Under the pieces are notes generated by a model. It was not told the origin of the DNA. It was given only the letters and a program-made list of their open reading frames with translations, and searched no databases. The position numbers were made by a program, and so were the translations under genes. Shown one piece after another: positions 37,420 through 46,800 of a stretch of 64,000 nt of DNA. The stretch spans positions 103,669-167,668 of the forward strand of contig JAHPZH010000003.1 of the NCBI GenBank assembly GCA_019058315.1, written 5' to 3'. This stretch comes from Candidatus Helarchaeota archaeon (lineage in GTDB: Archaea; Asgardarchaeota; Lokiarchaeia; Helarchaeales; RDOG01). Position 1 is the stretch's first letter; every line of letters begins with the position of its first letter.

Positions 37420-37591
37420 ATAATAGACCAACCATAATATTATAACTAATGTTATAAATTCAAACACATTATAAGATTTAATCCTTTTTATGCAAATTTA
37501 ATTTGGAATGTTATAAAAATTGCTAATTTCTATAAATTTAAATTGTTAGATTTTTTATATCATAAAATAGAATGTAGTTTGATGAAAATTA

Positions 37592-38440
37592 TTGAATATT
37601 GAAGATTTAATATTTTTGATTTTAATTTGGATAGGAAATTGGGATATAAGCGGAACAATAAATTGTTGGATAGGATTTTTAATTTTTGGTACTATAACTG
37701 GAACGCTTATTTTAATTGGATATATTATTAAAAATAAAGAAGCGAAATTTTTGCTAAATATGATGGCATCTGTCTTTTTATTAGTACCAAACATATTTGC
37801 ATTTAGTCTAGTGGCTCGAAATTATATATTTAATATTTATATTGCTTTAATCCTTTTTTTCTTATCCAATGGGTTTATAATTTATACTATAATCCAGGGT
37901 AAGAAGGTGTATAAAGAATTAATATTAGAAGGAAAAATATTTCCTTCTAGGTCACAAATTCAAAAATTATCTCGCAGTGATGTCTCTAACTTGGAATTAG
38001 CAAGTAGAATTTATGAACGGAAGGGTAGCTCTAATCCAAAAATTTATGAAAAAGTAAGACTAGGTGATGAATTTGAAATTCCATCTAAGCAGTTGATATG
38101 CTCTATTTGCGATTATAAAAACCCAAGTGATTCTAGAATATGTAGATCCTGTTATAGTAAATTTTTAACCTGTTTAATTTGTAATAAACCGATTAGTAAG
38201 GACGAAGAAATATTTTGTCCATATTGTAGTGCTCCTTATCATGAAAGAGAATTTCTTGAATGGTTAAAAATAAAAGCCCATTGTAAAAATTGTAAAAAAG
38301 ATTTAGATTTATGGGAATTTCAAAAATATTTGGAAGAACGCGAAAAAGATAATGAATTATATTCAAAATTATGTATAAAATGTAAAAAATTTATTCCAAT
38401 AGATGCAAATTTTTGTATTTATTGTGGAGAAAAAAAATAA
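37592..38440 (+). CDS. Membrane protein with cytosolic zinc-ribbon and RING-like zinc-binding C-terminus (copy 1)
   Basis: TMs at N-terminus; CSICDYKNPSDSRICRSCYSKFLTCLICNKPISKDEEIFCPYCSAPYHEREFLEWLKIKAHCKNCKKDL; terminal CIKCKKFIPIDANFCIYCG; TTG start. Confidence 0.65.
   Translation: MNIEDLIFLILIWIGNWDISGTINCWIGFLIFGTITGTLILIGYIIKNKEAKFLLNMMASVFLLVPNIFAFSLVARNYIFNIYIALILFFLSNGFIIYTIIQGKKVYKELILEGKIFPSRSQIQKLSRSDVSNLELASRIYERKGSSNPKIYEKVRLGDEFEIPSKQLICSICDYKNPSDSRICRSCYSKFLTCLICNKPISKDEEIFCPYCSAPYHEREFLEWLKIKAHCKNCKKDLDLWEFQKYLEEREKDNELYSKLCIKCKKFIPIDANFCIYCGEKK
38303..38338. repeat. 36-bp exact repeat shared with 39120-39155
   Basis: ttagatttatgggaatttcaaaaatatttggaagaa in both tandem paralogs. 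Confidence 0.85.
38392..38428. repeat. 37-bp exact repeat shared with 39209-39245
   Basis: tattccaatagatgcaaatttttgtatttattgtgga in both tandem paralogs. Confidence 0.85.
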
Positions 38441-38471
38441 TTATGAATTAAAGAATAAGGAAATTTATTAT

Positions 38472-39257
38472 ATGCACGTATATACTCCAACAATTACTCA
38501 AGAAGCTTTACTCCAGACTATGATATTAATAATTGGCATTTTATCTATAGTAGGTTGTGTTAGATATTTAATCAGAAAGCAATCTTCAACGGGAAAGAAA
38601 ATTTTTGATATAATTTTATTATTTTGGTTATTAGGAGAAAATTTTCCAATAATAGGTTACTTTTATCAAGGAGGTATTTTGTTTCTATTTGCTCTTGGAT
38701 ATTTAACATTTTCTATTAGCATTTTATTGTATTTAATAATATTTAGAAAAAGAGTGTATCCAAAAAATGTTGATAAAATAATAGAATATTATGGAACACA
38801 AGGAAATGATCTAGATCATTTAACTTCTGCTGAAACCGGAGAATCATCAGAAGAAAAAATTCTTCCTAAGGTCAAATTAGGTAAAGGGTTTTATAAGCTC
38901 TATAAGTATACCATTTGTCCTGTTTGTAATAAGAAAAATTTACTTACTTCAAGCACATGTAAATACTGTTTAACTAAATTTGCACGATGTAATCTTTGTC
39001 AAAATTACATAGGAAAAGAAGATGTTGTTTATTGTCCTTCTTGTAAAGCCACGTATCACAAATTAGAATTTCTAGAATGGTTAAAAGTTAAAGCTTTTTG
39101 TGTCAGATGTAAGAAAGAATTAGATTTATGGGAATTTCAAAAATATTTGGAAGAAAATAAACAAGAAGGTCAATTACCTTCAAAATTCTGTATAAACTGC
39201 GGAAGATATATTCCAATAGATGCAAATTTTTGTATTTATTGTGGATTAAAATTTTAA
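38472..39257 (+). CDS. Membrane protein with cytosolic zinc-ribbon and RING-like zinc-binding C-terminus (copy 2)
   Basis: CPVCNKKNLLTSSTCKYCLTKFARCNLCQNYIGKEDVVYCPSCKATYHKLEFLEWLKVKAFCVRCKKEL; ATG MHVYTPTITQ near 38472 preferred over ORF-track start 38403, which overlaps copy 1. Confidence 0.65.
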   Translation: MHVYTPTITQEALLQTMILIIGILSIVGCVRYLIRKQSSTGKKIFDIILLFWLLGENFPIIGYFYQGGILFLFALGYLTFSISILLYLIIFRKRVYPKNVDKIIEYYGTQGNDLDHLTSAETGESSEEKILPKVKLGKGFYKLYKYTICPVCNKKNLLTSSTCKYCLTKFARCNLCQNYIGKEDVVYCPSCKATYHKLEFLEWLKVKAFCVRCKKELDLWEFQKYLEENKQEGQLPSKFCINCGRYIPIDANFCIYCGLKF

Positions 39258-39272
39258 CAAGGTTTTTTTACG

Positions 39273-40871
39273 TTATTTTTTATGCTTTTTTATTTTCTTA
39301 GTTTTTTTAGTTTTAATAGAATTTTCAGTATCTTCTGCTTTAGTTGATCCCTCTAACATCCCAATAAAATTGTCAACTGCTTTTTTAGTAGTTATTAATT
39401 CATCACCTTCAATGACAAACCCAAACTGAACAGCCCAACTAAAAATAATTTTATCAAAGGATTCTTTTTCCATTCCTAATGCGTTTTTCATCATATCCAA
39501 TTTAACCCTTTTAGATACTTGAAGAATATTTTTCAATTGATTTATTCTATCTCTATATGCTTTAAAGGCCATTACTGTTTGTTCTTCTTTCCCAAAAATC
39601 ACGTTATTACCTTTTATTCGTCCTTCAATTGTTCCTCTTAATATCAAATTCTCGATTAAATCTCCAATTTCGTCTGCTTTATTTCCAGTCCTCTCGGCAA
39701 TTTCATCAAAGGAAATTTCGTCGAAGATTTGTGATATTTTCTTTATATCCTTGATAGTTTCTACTAAATGTTTTAATTTTTTATCTCTTAATTCTTTCCT
39801 ACGTTTTTCTTCAAATTTTATTTGCCGTTCTTCATCTATTTTACTTTGTTCTTCGGTTTCTAAAGATTTTATTTGCTCCTCTTCTAACCTTTCCCGAATA
39901 TCTTTTTCCATTTTTCTTTGAAATTCCTCTAATTTTAATTGCGATTCGATTTTTTCTTCAAGTTTTTTAACATCCCATATTTTTGCAGTACTATCCCATG
40001 AACCACTTATGATATATTTCCCATCGGGAGAGAAATTAACAGAGTAAACAAAACTATCATGTGCTAATAAAGTTGTTTTTAATTCTACAGTCTGAAATTC
40101 CCATAATTTTACAGTTCTATCCCAAGATCCACTCACGATATATTTTCCATCAGGAGAAAAAGCAACTGTCTGCACCTCGGCATCATGTCCTACAATAGTA
40201 AAAAGAAGTCTCCCAGAGATTAGATCCCATACTTTAATTGAATTATCTTGAGACCCACTAATAATGAATTTTCCATCAGGAGAAATATCAACAGATTCTA
40301 CATTTCCTTCATGTCCTTTAAGTGTGTTAAGAAGTTTTCCAGATTCAATCTCCCAAACCTTAATTTCATTTTCCCATGACCCGCTGATTATATATCTTCC
40401 ATTAGGAGTGATTGCAACTGAATTTACCGTGCCAACATCTTCTTCAATCGAAAGAATCAATTTTCCAGTCATTAAACCCCAAATTTTTATTGTTTTATCA
40501 TAAGATCCGCTAATAATAAAATTACCATTGGGAGAGATAGCAACTGAACGCACTTCATCTTTATGTTTTTTCAAAGAACGTATATGTTTCCCAGATTCTA
40601 ATTCCCATACTCTAACTGATGAATCTTCGGATCCACTAACTAGATATTTTCCATTTGGAGAGATCGCTAATGAAGTAACACAATCCCCGTGACCTTTAAG
40701 AGTGTGGATAAGTTCACCGGTTGTGCTATCCCAAATTTTAATGGTATTTTCCCCCGAGTGAGATTCTCGTTCTTTACCAGATCCACTAATAAAATATTTC
40801 CCATCAGGCGAAAATATTACTGCATTTACATGATCGGAATGCTCAATATGAATTTTTGATATTCTCTCCAT
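39273..40871 (-). CDS. WD40 seven-bladed beta-propeller protein with coiled coil and C-terminal winged-helix-like domains
   Basis: Seven WD repeats (e.g. SVDISPDGKFIISGSQDNSIKVWDL), E/K-rich linker, then ISFDEIAERTGNKADEIGDLIENLILRGTIEGRIKGNNVIF. Confidence 0.92.
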   Translation of the reverse strand: MERISKIHIEHSDHVNAVIFSPDGKYFISGSGKERESHSGENTIKIWDSTTGELIHTLKGHGDCVTSLAISPNGKYLVSGSEDSSVRVWELESGKHIRSLKKHKDEVRSVAISPNGNFIISGSYDKTIKIWGLMTGKLILSIEEDVGTVNSVAITPNGRYIISGSWENEIKVWEIESGKLLNTLKGHEGNVESVDISPDGKFIISGSQDNSIKVWDLISGRLLFTIVGHDAEVQTVAFSPDGKYIVSGSWDRTVKLWEFQTVELKTTLLAHDSFVYSVNFSPDGKYIISGSWDSTAKIWDVKKLEEKIESQLKLEEFQRKMEKDIRERLEEEQIKSLETEEQSKIDEERQIKFEEKRRKELRDKKLKHLVETIKDIKKISQIFDEISFDEIAERTGNKADEIGDLIENLILRGTIEGRIKGNNVIFGKEEQTVMAFKAYRDRINQLKNILQVSKRVKLDMMKNALGMEKESFDKIIFSWAVQFGFVIEGDELITTKKAVDNFIGMLEGSTKAEDTENSIKTKKTKKIKKHKK

Positions 40872-41032
40872 GATTCCTAAATCTCGTAATTTTTATAGTT
40901 ATTAAAATATCATTATTTTGAATTTAAAAAGGTTTAATCATCAAATTTTTTTTTATAAATTAAAATGACTTCAGACATAAATTATTCACAAAAAATAATT
41001 TTTATATTAGAAATTTAAAGATTCTTGCCAAT

Positions 41033-41851
41033 CTATTTAATTAACTCATTTAATTTACAAAATTCCAAATCAATTTCTTCAAGCTTGTTTTTTACGTTAT
41101 TTTTTTGGTGAGAATTCATTCCTTTCCAATCTAATACGGCTAATTCGACTTTTTCCATGGTTCTTTCAATTGCTCTTTTAACCATTTGATCAATATTATC
41201 TAGTGCATACTTAGGTGCAATGTGAGAAGTAGCCACATCTGAATTGTAGATTAATCGGTTGAAATTGGGACAATAATGTGTCCCACCAAATCCTATAACA
41301 GTTTTATAACTATTTTTTGAAGATGCTACTTTCATAATTGCATTGGCTACTGCTTCTGCACCCACTTCATTCCTCCAATGCTCTTCATTACTGCCTAATT
41401 CAATAAAGACCAATGGTGTGGATAAATTGGTCGGCCCATGATGAGTAACTTCTAAACTTACTTCAAAATCAGATAAATCTAACTCTTCTTGTTGAATTTT
41501 TAATTCTAATAGTGCATCCTTAATAGCAAATGCAGGAGCTATTGCAAGTTGATGTGGATTCCCACCAAATAATGCCTCATTTGACCAATTTCCAGTAGAA
41601 TGAGTTAAAAGACTGGGGCGTTGTGATTCTGATTTATGTTTACTTCCAAAGATAAATAAATCAGTTTCAAATTTATCCAAATGATCGCAGAAAATTAACC
41701 TTTTATTTGTTATTATTAAATCAATATTTCTTATACGATATTTTGGATTGCCCTCGAATTTTCCATTTTCATTAAATTTATAATGCTTTAGAAGTTGACC
41801 TAATATGGTCTGACCTGCTAAATCTTGTTTTGAAATCACTATAGCTGGCAT
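41033..41851 (-). CDS. dtdA: D-aminoacyl-tRNA deacylase (DtdA/GEK1 family)
   Basis: LEVTHHGPTNLSTPLVFIELGSNEEHWRNEVGAEAVANAI; GFGGTHYCPNFNRLI. Confidence 0.9.
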   Translation of the reverse strand: MPAIVISKQDLAGQTILGQLLKHYKFNENGKFEGNPKYRIRNIDLIITNKRLIFCDHLDKFETDLFIFGSKHKSESQRPSLLTHSTGNWSNEALFGGNPHQLAIAPAFAIKDALLELKIQQEELDLSDFEVSLEVTHHGPTNLSTPLVFIELGSNEEHWRNEVGAEAVANAIMKVASSKNSYKTVIGFGGTHYCPNFNRLIYNSDVATSHIAPKYALDNIDQMVKRAIERTMEKVELAVLDWKGMNSHQKNNVKNKLEEIDLEFCKLNELIK

Positions 41852-41871
41852 GTCTAATCTTCAAAAATAAA

Positions 41872-42903
41872 TTATCTAAAAATTTCATTAATTAACGAAG
41901 GGGTTTCCTTTTCAAATTCCGAAATATTACCACAAAAATCCTGTAAAAGAGCATCAAAATGAACTTCAAATCTTTTACAAAATTCAGAAAGTGCTTGAGA
42001 TATTAAAGCAATTGGTTCCCCTTGTAATATTAAAGCTATCCGGACATATTTCCCATCTTCAATTTCTATTTCAAAATCATGATATGAAAGTTTTTTCATA
42101 GGAGTCTCCTTTTTTGTAATTTCTAATCCAAAACTTTGTATAGCGGTTAAAAATCCACCGATAAGATCTCCATCTAGTTCTTCATCAATAAAGCTATAAG
42201 CAGAAAGAACAACACCACTTGTTTTAAGAATTACCATTAAATGAGTTAAAATATTGGAGATATATTGTTTTTCGAATGACTTTAAATTCTCGTTGATTCT
42301 ATTACGACCCCAATCTATTTTTTTTACTATCTCTTTGCTACTATCCACAGTATTTGAATATAAATTTGCATTATTTTCAGCATAAGATAAAATTTGGTGA
42401 CTAAGCTTAATCATATTATATTGTAAATCTATCATTGTCCTTTTCGAACATGATTCTTGCTCTAAATCAATCAATTTTTGTTTAATTCGGTTTATAATAT
42501 CATAGTAGTCAGAATCAGGAAAATTCTTTTTAGCTTCACCGACAAGACTATCAAGAGAGGATAATACTTCATTTAAAGGATGAATTGAATCACAATATGA
42601 GTAAAAATCAAAAAGTGAGTTTATAAGATTAAAAGAATTATATATTTTACCACCAATTAAAGACATTAAAGATTGAAATGAAGATTTTTTAAGAGGTTGA
42701 TAACTCCCTTTAACTTCTAGTTTCTTAAATTTTGAAATTTTAATGGATGGAGCTTTTTCCTCTTTGATTTCAAATTCATTTATTGATTTTATTTTTAAAT
42801 CACTTCCATTATCAATTGATGAATTTGAAGATTTTTTTAATAATTCTGAATCAATTTCTTTTTCTACTTCAATTTTTAACCCCTTAAAATCCTTTATTTT
42901 CAA
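41872..42903 (-). CDS. Soluble hypothetical protein with C-terminal longin/roadblock-like domain
   Basis: SGVVLSAYSFIDEELDGDLIGGFLTAIQSFGLEITKKE...KYVRIALILQGEPIALISQALSEFCKRFEVHFDALLQDFCGN, same layout as the C-termini of the 7-TM paralogs. Confidence 0.55.
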   Translation of the reverse strand: MKIKDFKGLKIEVEKEIDSELLKKSSNSSIDNGSDLKIKSINEFEIKEEKAPSIKISKFKKLEVKGSYQPLKKSSFQSLMSLIGGKIYNSFNLINSLFDFYSYCDSIHPLNEVLSSLDSLVGEAKKNFPDSDYYDIINRIKQKLIDLEQESCSKRTMIDLQYNMIKLSHQILSYAENNANLYSNTVDSSKEIVKKIDWGRNRINENLKSFEKQYISNILTHLMVILKTSGVVLSAYSFIDEELDGDLIGGFLTAIQSFGLEITKKETPMKKLSYHDFEIEIEDGKYVRIALILQGEPIALISQALSEFCKRFEVHFDALLQDFCGNISEFEKETPSLINEIFR

Positions 42904-43136
42904 TTTTCTGGTTTTTTCTTTGTTTTTTTCTACTTTAATGTCGAGACCTTTTATTTTTATACCTCGCTTTTTTTTTCTATCGGACGTCCGGGTTACCTCC
43001 TAATTGTTTTATTATAATTATTCTAATAAAATATTTGTTTTAAATTAAATTTCAAATGGATTTAAATTAAAAAAAATTCAACTATACAATTAACTAGAAA
43101 TAATGATATTAGAAAATAGTAAAATTAGTCACAAAT

Positions 43137-44042
43137 TTAACTTAATATAAGTTCCATGTATTTTTTTGGTTTGAAGGGCTCCAAATTATCATAAGATTGA
43201 CCATTTCCTAAGAAAAGTATTGGTTTTTTACTGATATAAGCCACTGATATTATAGCCCCACCTTTAACATCAGCATCCGCCATATTTAGGATTGATGCAT
43301 CAACACCAACTTCTTTGGAGAATATCCTAATTTGTTCATATGCAGAATTTCCAACTAACAATGACGCTACAAAAATTCTTAAATCTGGTTCAGCTACCCT
43401 ACAAATTTTATTCATTTCTTGGATTAAATTCTTATTAGTTTCCATTCTACCTGCTGTATCAATCAAGACTACATTAATGTGTTTGCTTATCGCATGATTG
43501 ATTGCATCAAATGCCACTGAAGCTGGATCTGAACCATAATCGTGTTTTATTAAGCGAACATTTAAATTTTTGGCATGTTTTCCTAGTTGTTCAATGCTAC
43601 CTGCCCTAAATGTATCTGCGGCTGCTAATACTGATGTGTATTTATTATCCATAAAATATTTAACTAATTTTGCTATTGTTGTGGTTTTTCCGGTTCCATT
43701 AATACCTAAAAAGAGCAGAATAAGAGGTTCTCCGCGATTTTTCTTTTCTTCACATAATTTAAGTAAATCAATTGGATTTTCTGGTGTTAACATGTTAAGA
43801 ATTGTATTTTCTAAAGCTGAAAAACTGACATTTTTAATTTTTTCAAGTCTGCCTACTTTTTCACCAGATAAATCTTGTTTAAGGGAATCACAAATTTCGT
43901 CAGCTGCCGAAACAGCAACATCATTTCTAATTAGATTAAATCTGAGATCATCCAAATGTTTTTCTAAATTTTTTTCAGAAAGCATTTTAGTGGTAATTTT
44001 TTCATAAAATCCTTTAAAAGCCCCTTTTAATTTATCAAACAC
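43137..44042 (-). CDS. ftsY: Signal recognition particle receptor FtsY
   Basis: LGINGTGKTTTIAKL, AAADTFRAGSIEQL, VLIDTAGRMETN, ADADVKGGAIISVAYISKKPILFLGNGQSYDNLEPF. Confidence 0.95.
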   Translation of the reverse strand: MFDKLKGAFKGFYEKITTKMLSEKNLEKHLDDLRFNLIRNDVAVSAADEICDSLKQDLSGEKVGRLEKIKNVSFSALENTILNMLTPENPIDLLKLCEEKKNRGEPLILLFLGINGTGKTTTIAKLVKYFMDNKYTSVLAAADTFRAGSIEQLGKHAKNLNVRLIKHDYGSDPASVAFDAINHAISKHINVVLIDTAGRMETNKNLIQEMNKICRVAEPDLRIFVASLLVGNSAYEQIRIFSKEVGVDASILNMADADVKGGAIISVAYISKKPILFLGNGQSYDNLEPFKPKKYMELILS

Positions 44043-44074
44043 AAAATTTCAACTCAAAAATGAAGAAATCAATC

Positions 44075-44521
44075 TTATGAGGAAGGCGGCGGACCTGGTT
44101 CTTGTCCCTGTTGTAATCTGCTGTATAATTCCTGGAATTTAGGTCTTAACTCATTCATTTGATTTGCATATGCTTGTAATCTTCCACCTAATGCTTGTTG
44201 TCCTTGTCTTAAATCGTTAATTCTTGAATCAATATTTTCTTTTGCGTTCGCAATAGTGACCTCTGCAAAATAATCGCTACCAAGATTAATAATTAATTTT
44301 TTTGTATCTGTAATTTTTGCCTTTAAATATGCAACTCCGCCCACAGGAATAAGGATCTCTTGCCCCTCTTCCACTGTTTTCAAATTTTCAATCGTAAAGT
44401 TGGAATTTTCTAAGTTCATAATTGATGTGTCGATTAATTGCAATTGACTTTGTAATCGTTCAATTTGTTCTTCTAAAAATTTAATCTGTATTGCCATTTT
44501 ATTTAAATCATTCATATTCAT
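44075..44521 (-). CDS. pfdA: Prefoldin alpha subunit
   Basis: Coiled coil-beta hairpin-coiled coil; ILIPVGGVAYLKAKITDTKKLIINLGSDYFAE; immediately upstream of ftsY as in many archaea. Confidence 0.9.
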   Translation of the reverse strand: MNMNDLNKMAIQIKFLEEQIERLQSQLQLIDTSIMNLENSNFTIENLKTVEEGQEILIPVGGVAYLKAKITDTKKLIINLGSDYFAEVTIANAKENIDSRINDLRQGQQALGGRLQAYANQMNELRPKFQELYSRLQQGQEPGPPPSS

Positions 44522-44857
44522 AATATAATTACTCCTTTATTTATCTTTTAAATTTACTTTCATTTGGTTCTTTTAACTCTTCTGTTGATTTATCTTAATA
44601 TCTATAAGTTTAAATTTAAGATGTCAACCAATAATTTGATATAATTATTTTAAAACAGCTTGTTCTCTAATAGCTAATAAAAATAATTGATATTATTGGT
44701 AATTTCTTAATTTTTTAAGATAATTAGTAAATCTTAATCCAGTGTTAACTTCTTATCCAATTCTATCGAGTACTTGGAAATAAATTTATCTATTATAATA
44801 TTAAATGTCTTTTTGAAATTGAAATTTTTAATTTAAATTTTAATAACAATTGGAGCG

Positions 44858-45463
44858 ATGCTAATTTTGGGAATAAATGATGCGATTCCTCCTCATGTGC
44901 GACAAAATATCAGCACAGGCGAAGAAATCATATCAACTTTTCGTGGGAATTATAAAAGGAAGTCTAAATCTTCTCCTAAGAATTGGAATAATTGTTTAAT
45001 GATTTTAACGACTGAAAAGCTGTTAATTGATTCTGAGAAAAAAAAAGCTATTGAAAAACTTTCTCTTTCAAATGTGCTCTCTGTTGAACGCTCAAAAGTA
45101 AATAAATTGAGAATATTTTATACTCCAAGAGAGACTTCCGAAGAAGAAAAAATAACCTTAGAAATAGAAAAAAATAAGGGCGAGAAAAAGGAAGATTTCA
45201 CTAATAGATTAGACGAAATAACCCAAAATATCGAGGTTTTTTATGATTCTGCTGAAGAGGACTCAGAATCTGAAGATAAGGGGACTTCTATTATTCCAGA
45301 TTTAATTATTAAACCCACAAGTCCTATGGGCATTCCATCTGAAGCTAAAGAAGTAAAAAATAAGAAGGCTATTATTACAGGAAGACGGTTTTGTCCCAAT
45401 TGTGGAGAAAAATTGCCACAAGGAGGTAAATTTTGTGCTGCTTGTGGCACACAAGTTAATTAA
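44858..45463 (+). CDS. PH-like (GRAM/bPH-type) domain protein with C-terminal zinc ribbon
   Basis: TTEKLLIDSEKKKAIEKLSLSNVLSVE pattern; CPNCGEKLPQGGKFCAACG. Confidence 0.55.
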   Translation: MLILGINDAIPPHVRQNISTGEEIISTFRGNYKRKSKSSPKNWNNCLMILTTEKLLIDSEKKKAIEKLSLSNVLSVERSKVNKLRIFYTPRETSEEEKITLEIEKNKGEKKEDFTNRLDEITQNIEVFYDSAEEDSESEDKGTSIIPDLIIKPTSPMGIPSEAKEVKNKKAIITGRRFCPNCGEKLPQGGKFCAACGTQVN

Positions 45464-45480
45464 AAAATGGTGATTTTGAT

Positions 45481-46743
45481 ATGTTTTACACTAAGGTCCC
45501 TATAGCAATAGAGGGTATTGAAAAGTCTTTTACTGTTTTTAATCATACTTGGAAATATTTATTTGAACAAGTCCGTGAGAATTTAACTTTTGTATTTAAT
45601 AATCAAAGAGAGCAACTTTTAGATTATTTGAATTTTTTAACAGGTGAGTGTTGTGAAAAACAAGCAAATAACGAAAGTAAGATTGTATTTGCCGCTGCAG
45701 GGCGCTCTCTGTTTATGGGCGCAAAGCCCTTAGCACATCGATTAGCTCAACTAGATTATAATGTGGAATATCCATATCCAGAAATTAATATAACAGGACC
45801 ACCTTCCTCGAAAATTAATGAAGGGGATACAATTATTGCCATATCAACATCAGGAAGAACTGCAAGTGTTGTTCAAAAGGTTGAATATGGGAGAACAGCA
45901 AGTTGTGATATAATTATTGAATGCGGAAGGCCTGGATCAAAGATATCTGAGGGACCATATACAGTATTTATTCATGTTCCTGATAAATTAAATGAAGAAA
46001 AGTTAAAGGGAACACATGCAGATTTAATTTTTACTCCATTAGGTACAACTTCTGAATTCACACATGCAGTTTTTTCTGAATTGCTTGGAAGGGGTTTGTA
46101 CGAAATGAAAATTAATAATAAGGAAGCGGATGAATCATTAAAAATTATGGAGAAAAGTATGGAGCAGATGATCACAACAGGCGAGGCAGACCTAAATAAA
46201 TGTGTATTAGATTGTGTAGATGATATAAAAGAATTTATTGCTAATATGATCTTGAAATTCTATTCAAATCACACAATTCATTTATTTGGGCGAGGAAAAA
46301 TTTTTGATATGCAAATTGCCCCCTTTGAAATGAGATTACGTCAAATGCCACATGGTTTTATCACATCAATTATTGATTATGCAACTATGAATAGACCTGT
46401 ACGACCAGGCCAATTAGTAATATTAAGTTCTGGTTCGGGAGCACTTTCCATGACTGCAGAAAAAGTTAAAAAATTAGGTGCAATGATAATAGGTATCACG
46501 TCACAGAAGCAATCACCATTCTACGACTTATTAGATATTAAAATACATTTAAATGGGAGAAAAAGTATGAAAAAATATGATTGGGAACTAAGACAGTGGA
46601 AAGGTGGAACTAGTCAATGGGCTCCTGAAGGGTCACAATTTGAGATTAACGGGAGTGTATTCTTTGAAGCAATTTTTGCAGGTATTTGTAATTATGCAGG
46701 TGTAACAGAGAGCGATTTAGCTTATGGACATGTTAATTTATAA
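45481..46743 (+). CDS. Double SIS-domain sugar isomerase-like protein
   Basis: KIVFAAAGRSLFMGAKPLAHRLAQL, IIAISTSGRTASVVQKVEYGR, HLFGRGKIFDMQIAPFEMRLRQM, LVILSSGSGALSMTAEKVKKLGAMIIGITS. Confidence 0.75.
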   Translation: MFYTKVPIAIEGIEKSFTVFNHTWKYLFEQVRENLTFVFNNQREQLLDYLNFLTGECCEKQANNESKIVFAAAGRSLFMGAKPLAHRLAQLDYNVEYPYPEINITGPPSSKINEGDTIIAISTSGRTASVVQKVEYGRTASCDIIIECGRPGSKISEGPYTVFIHVPDKLNEEKLKGTHADLIFTPLGTTSEFTHAVFSELLGRGLYEMKINNKEADESLKIMEKSMEQMITTGEADLNKCVLDCVDDIKEFIANMILKFYSNHTIHLFGRGKIFDMQIAPFEMRLRQMPHGFITSIIDYATMNRPVRPGQLVILSSGSGALSMTAEKVKKLGAMIIGITSQKQSPFYDLLDIKIHLNGRKSMKKYDWELRQWKGGTSQWAPEGSQFEINGSVFFEAIFAGICNYAGVTESDLAYGHVNL

Positions 46744-46800
46744 TTTAATTAAACCACGTTATTTTAAAAATGAAATAAAGAAAAAAAATAAAAAAAGAAT

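Noticed and set aside
36325-37467. N-terminal TM anchor on the Gfo/Idh/MocA oxidoreductase
   Set aside because: Hydrophobic extension precedes a TTG start right before the Rossmann motif; probably upstream untranslated sequence
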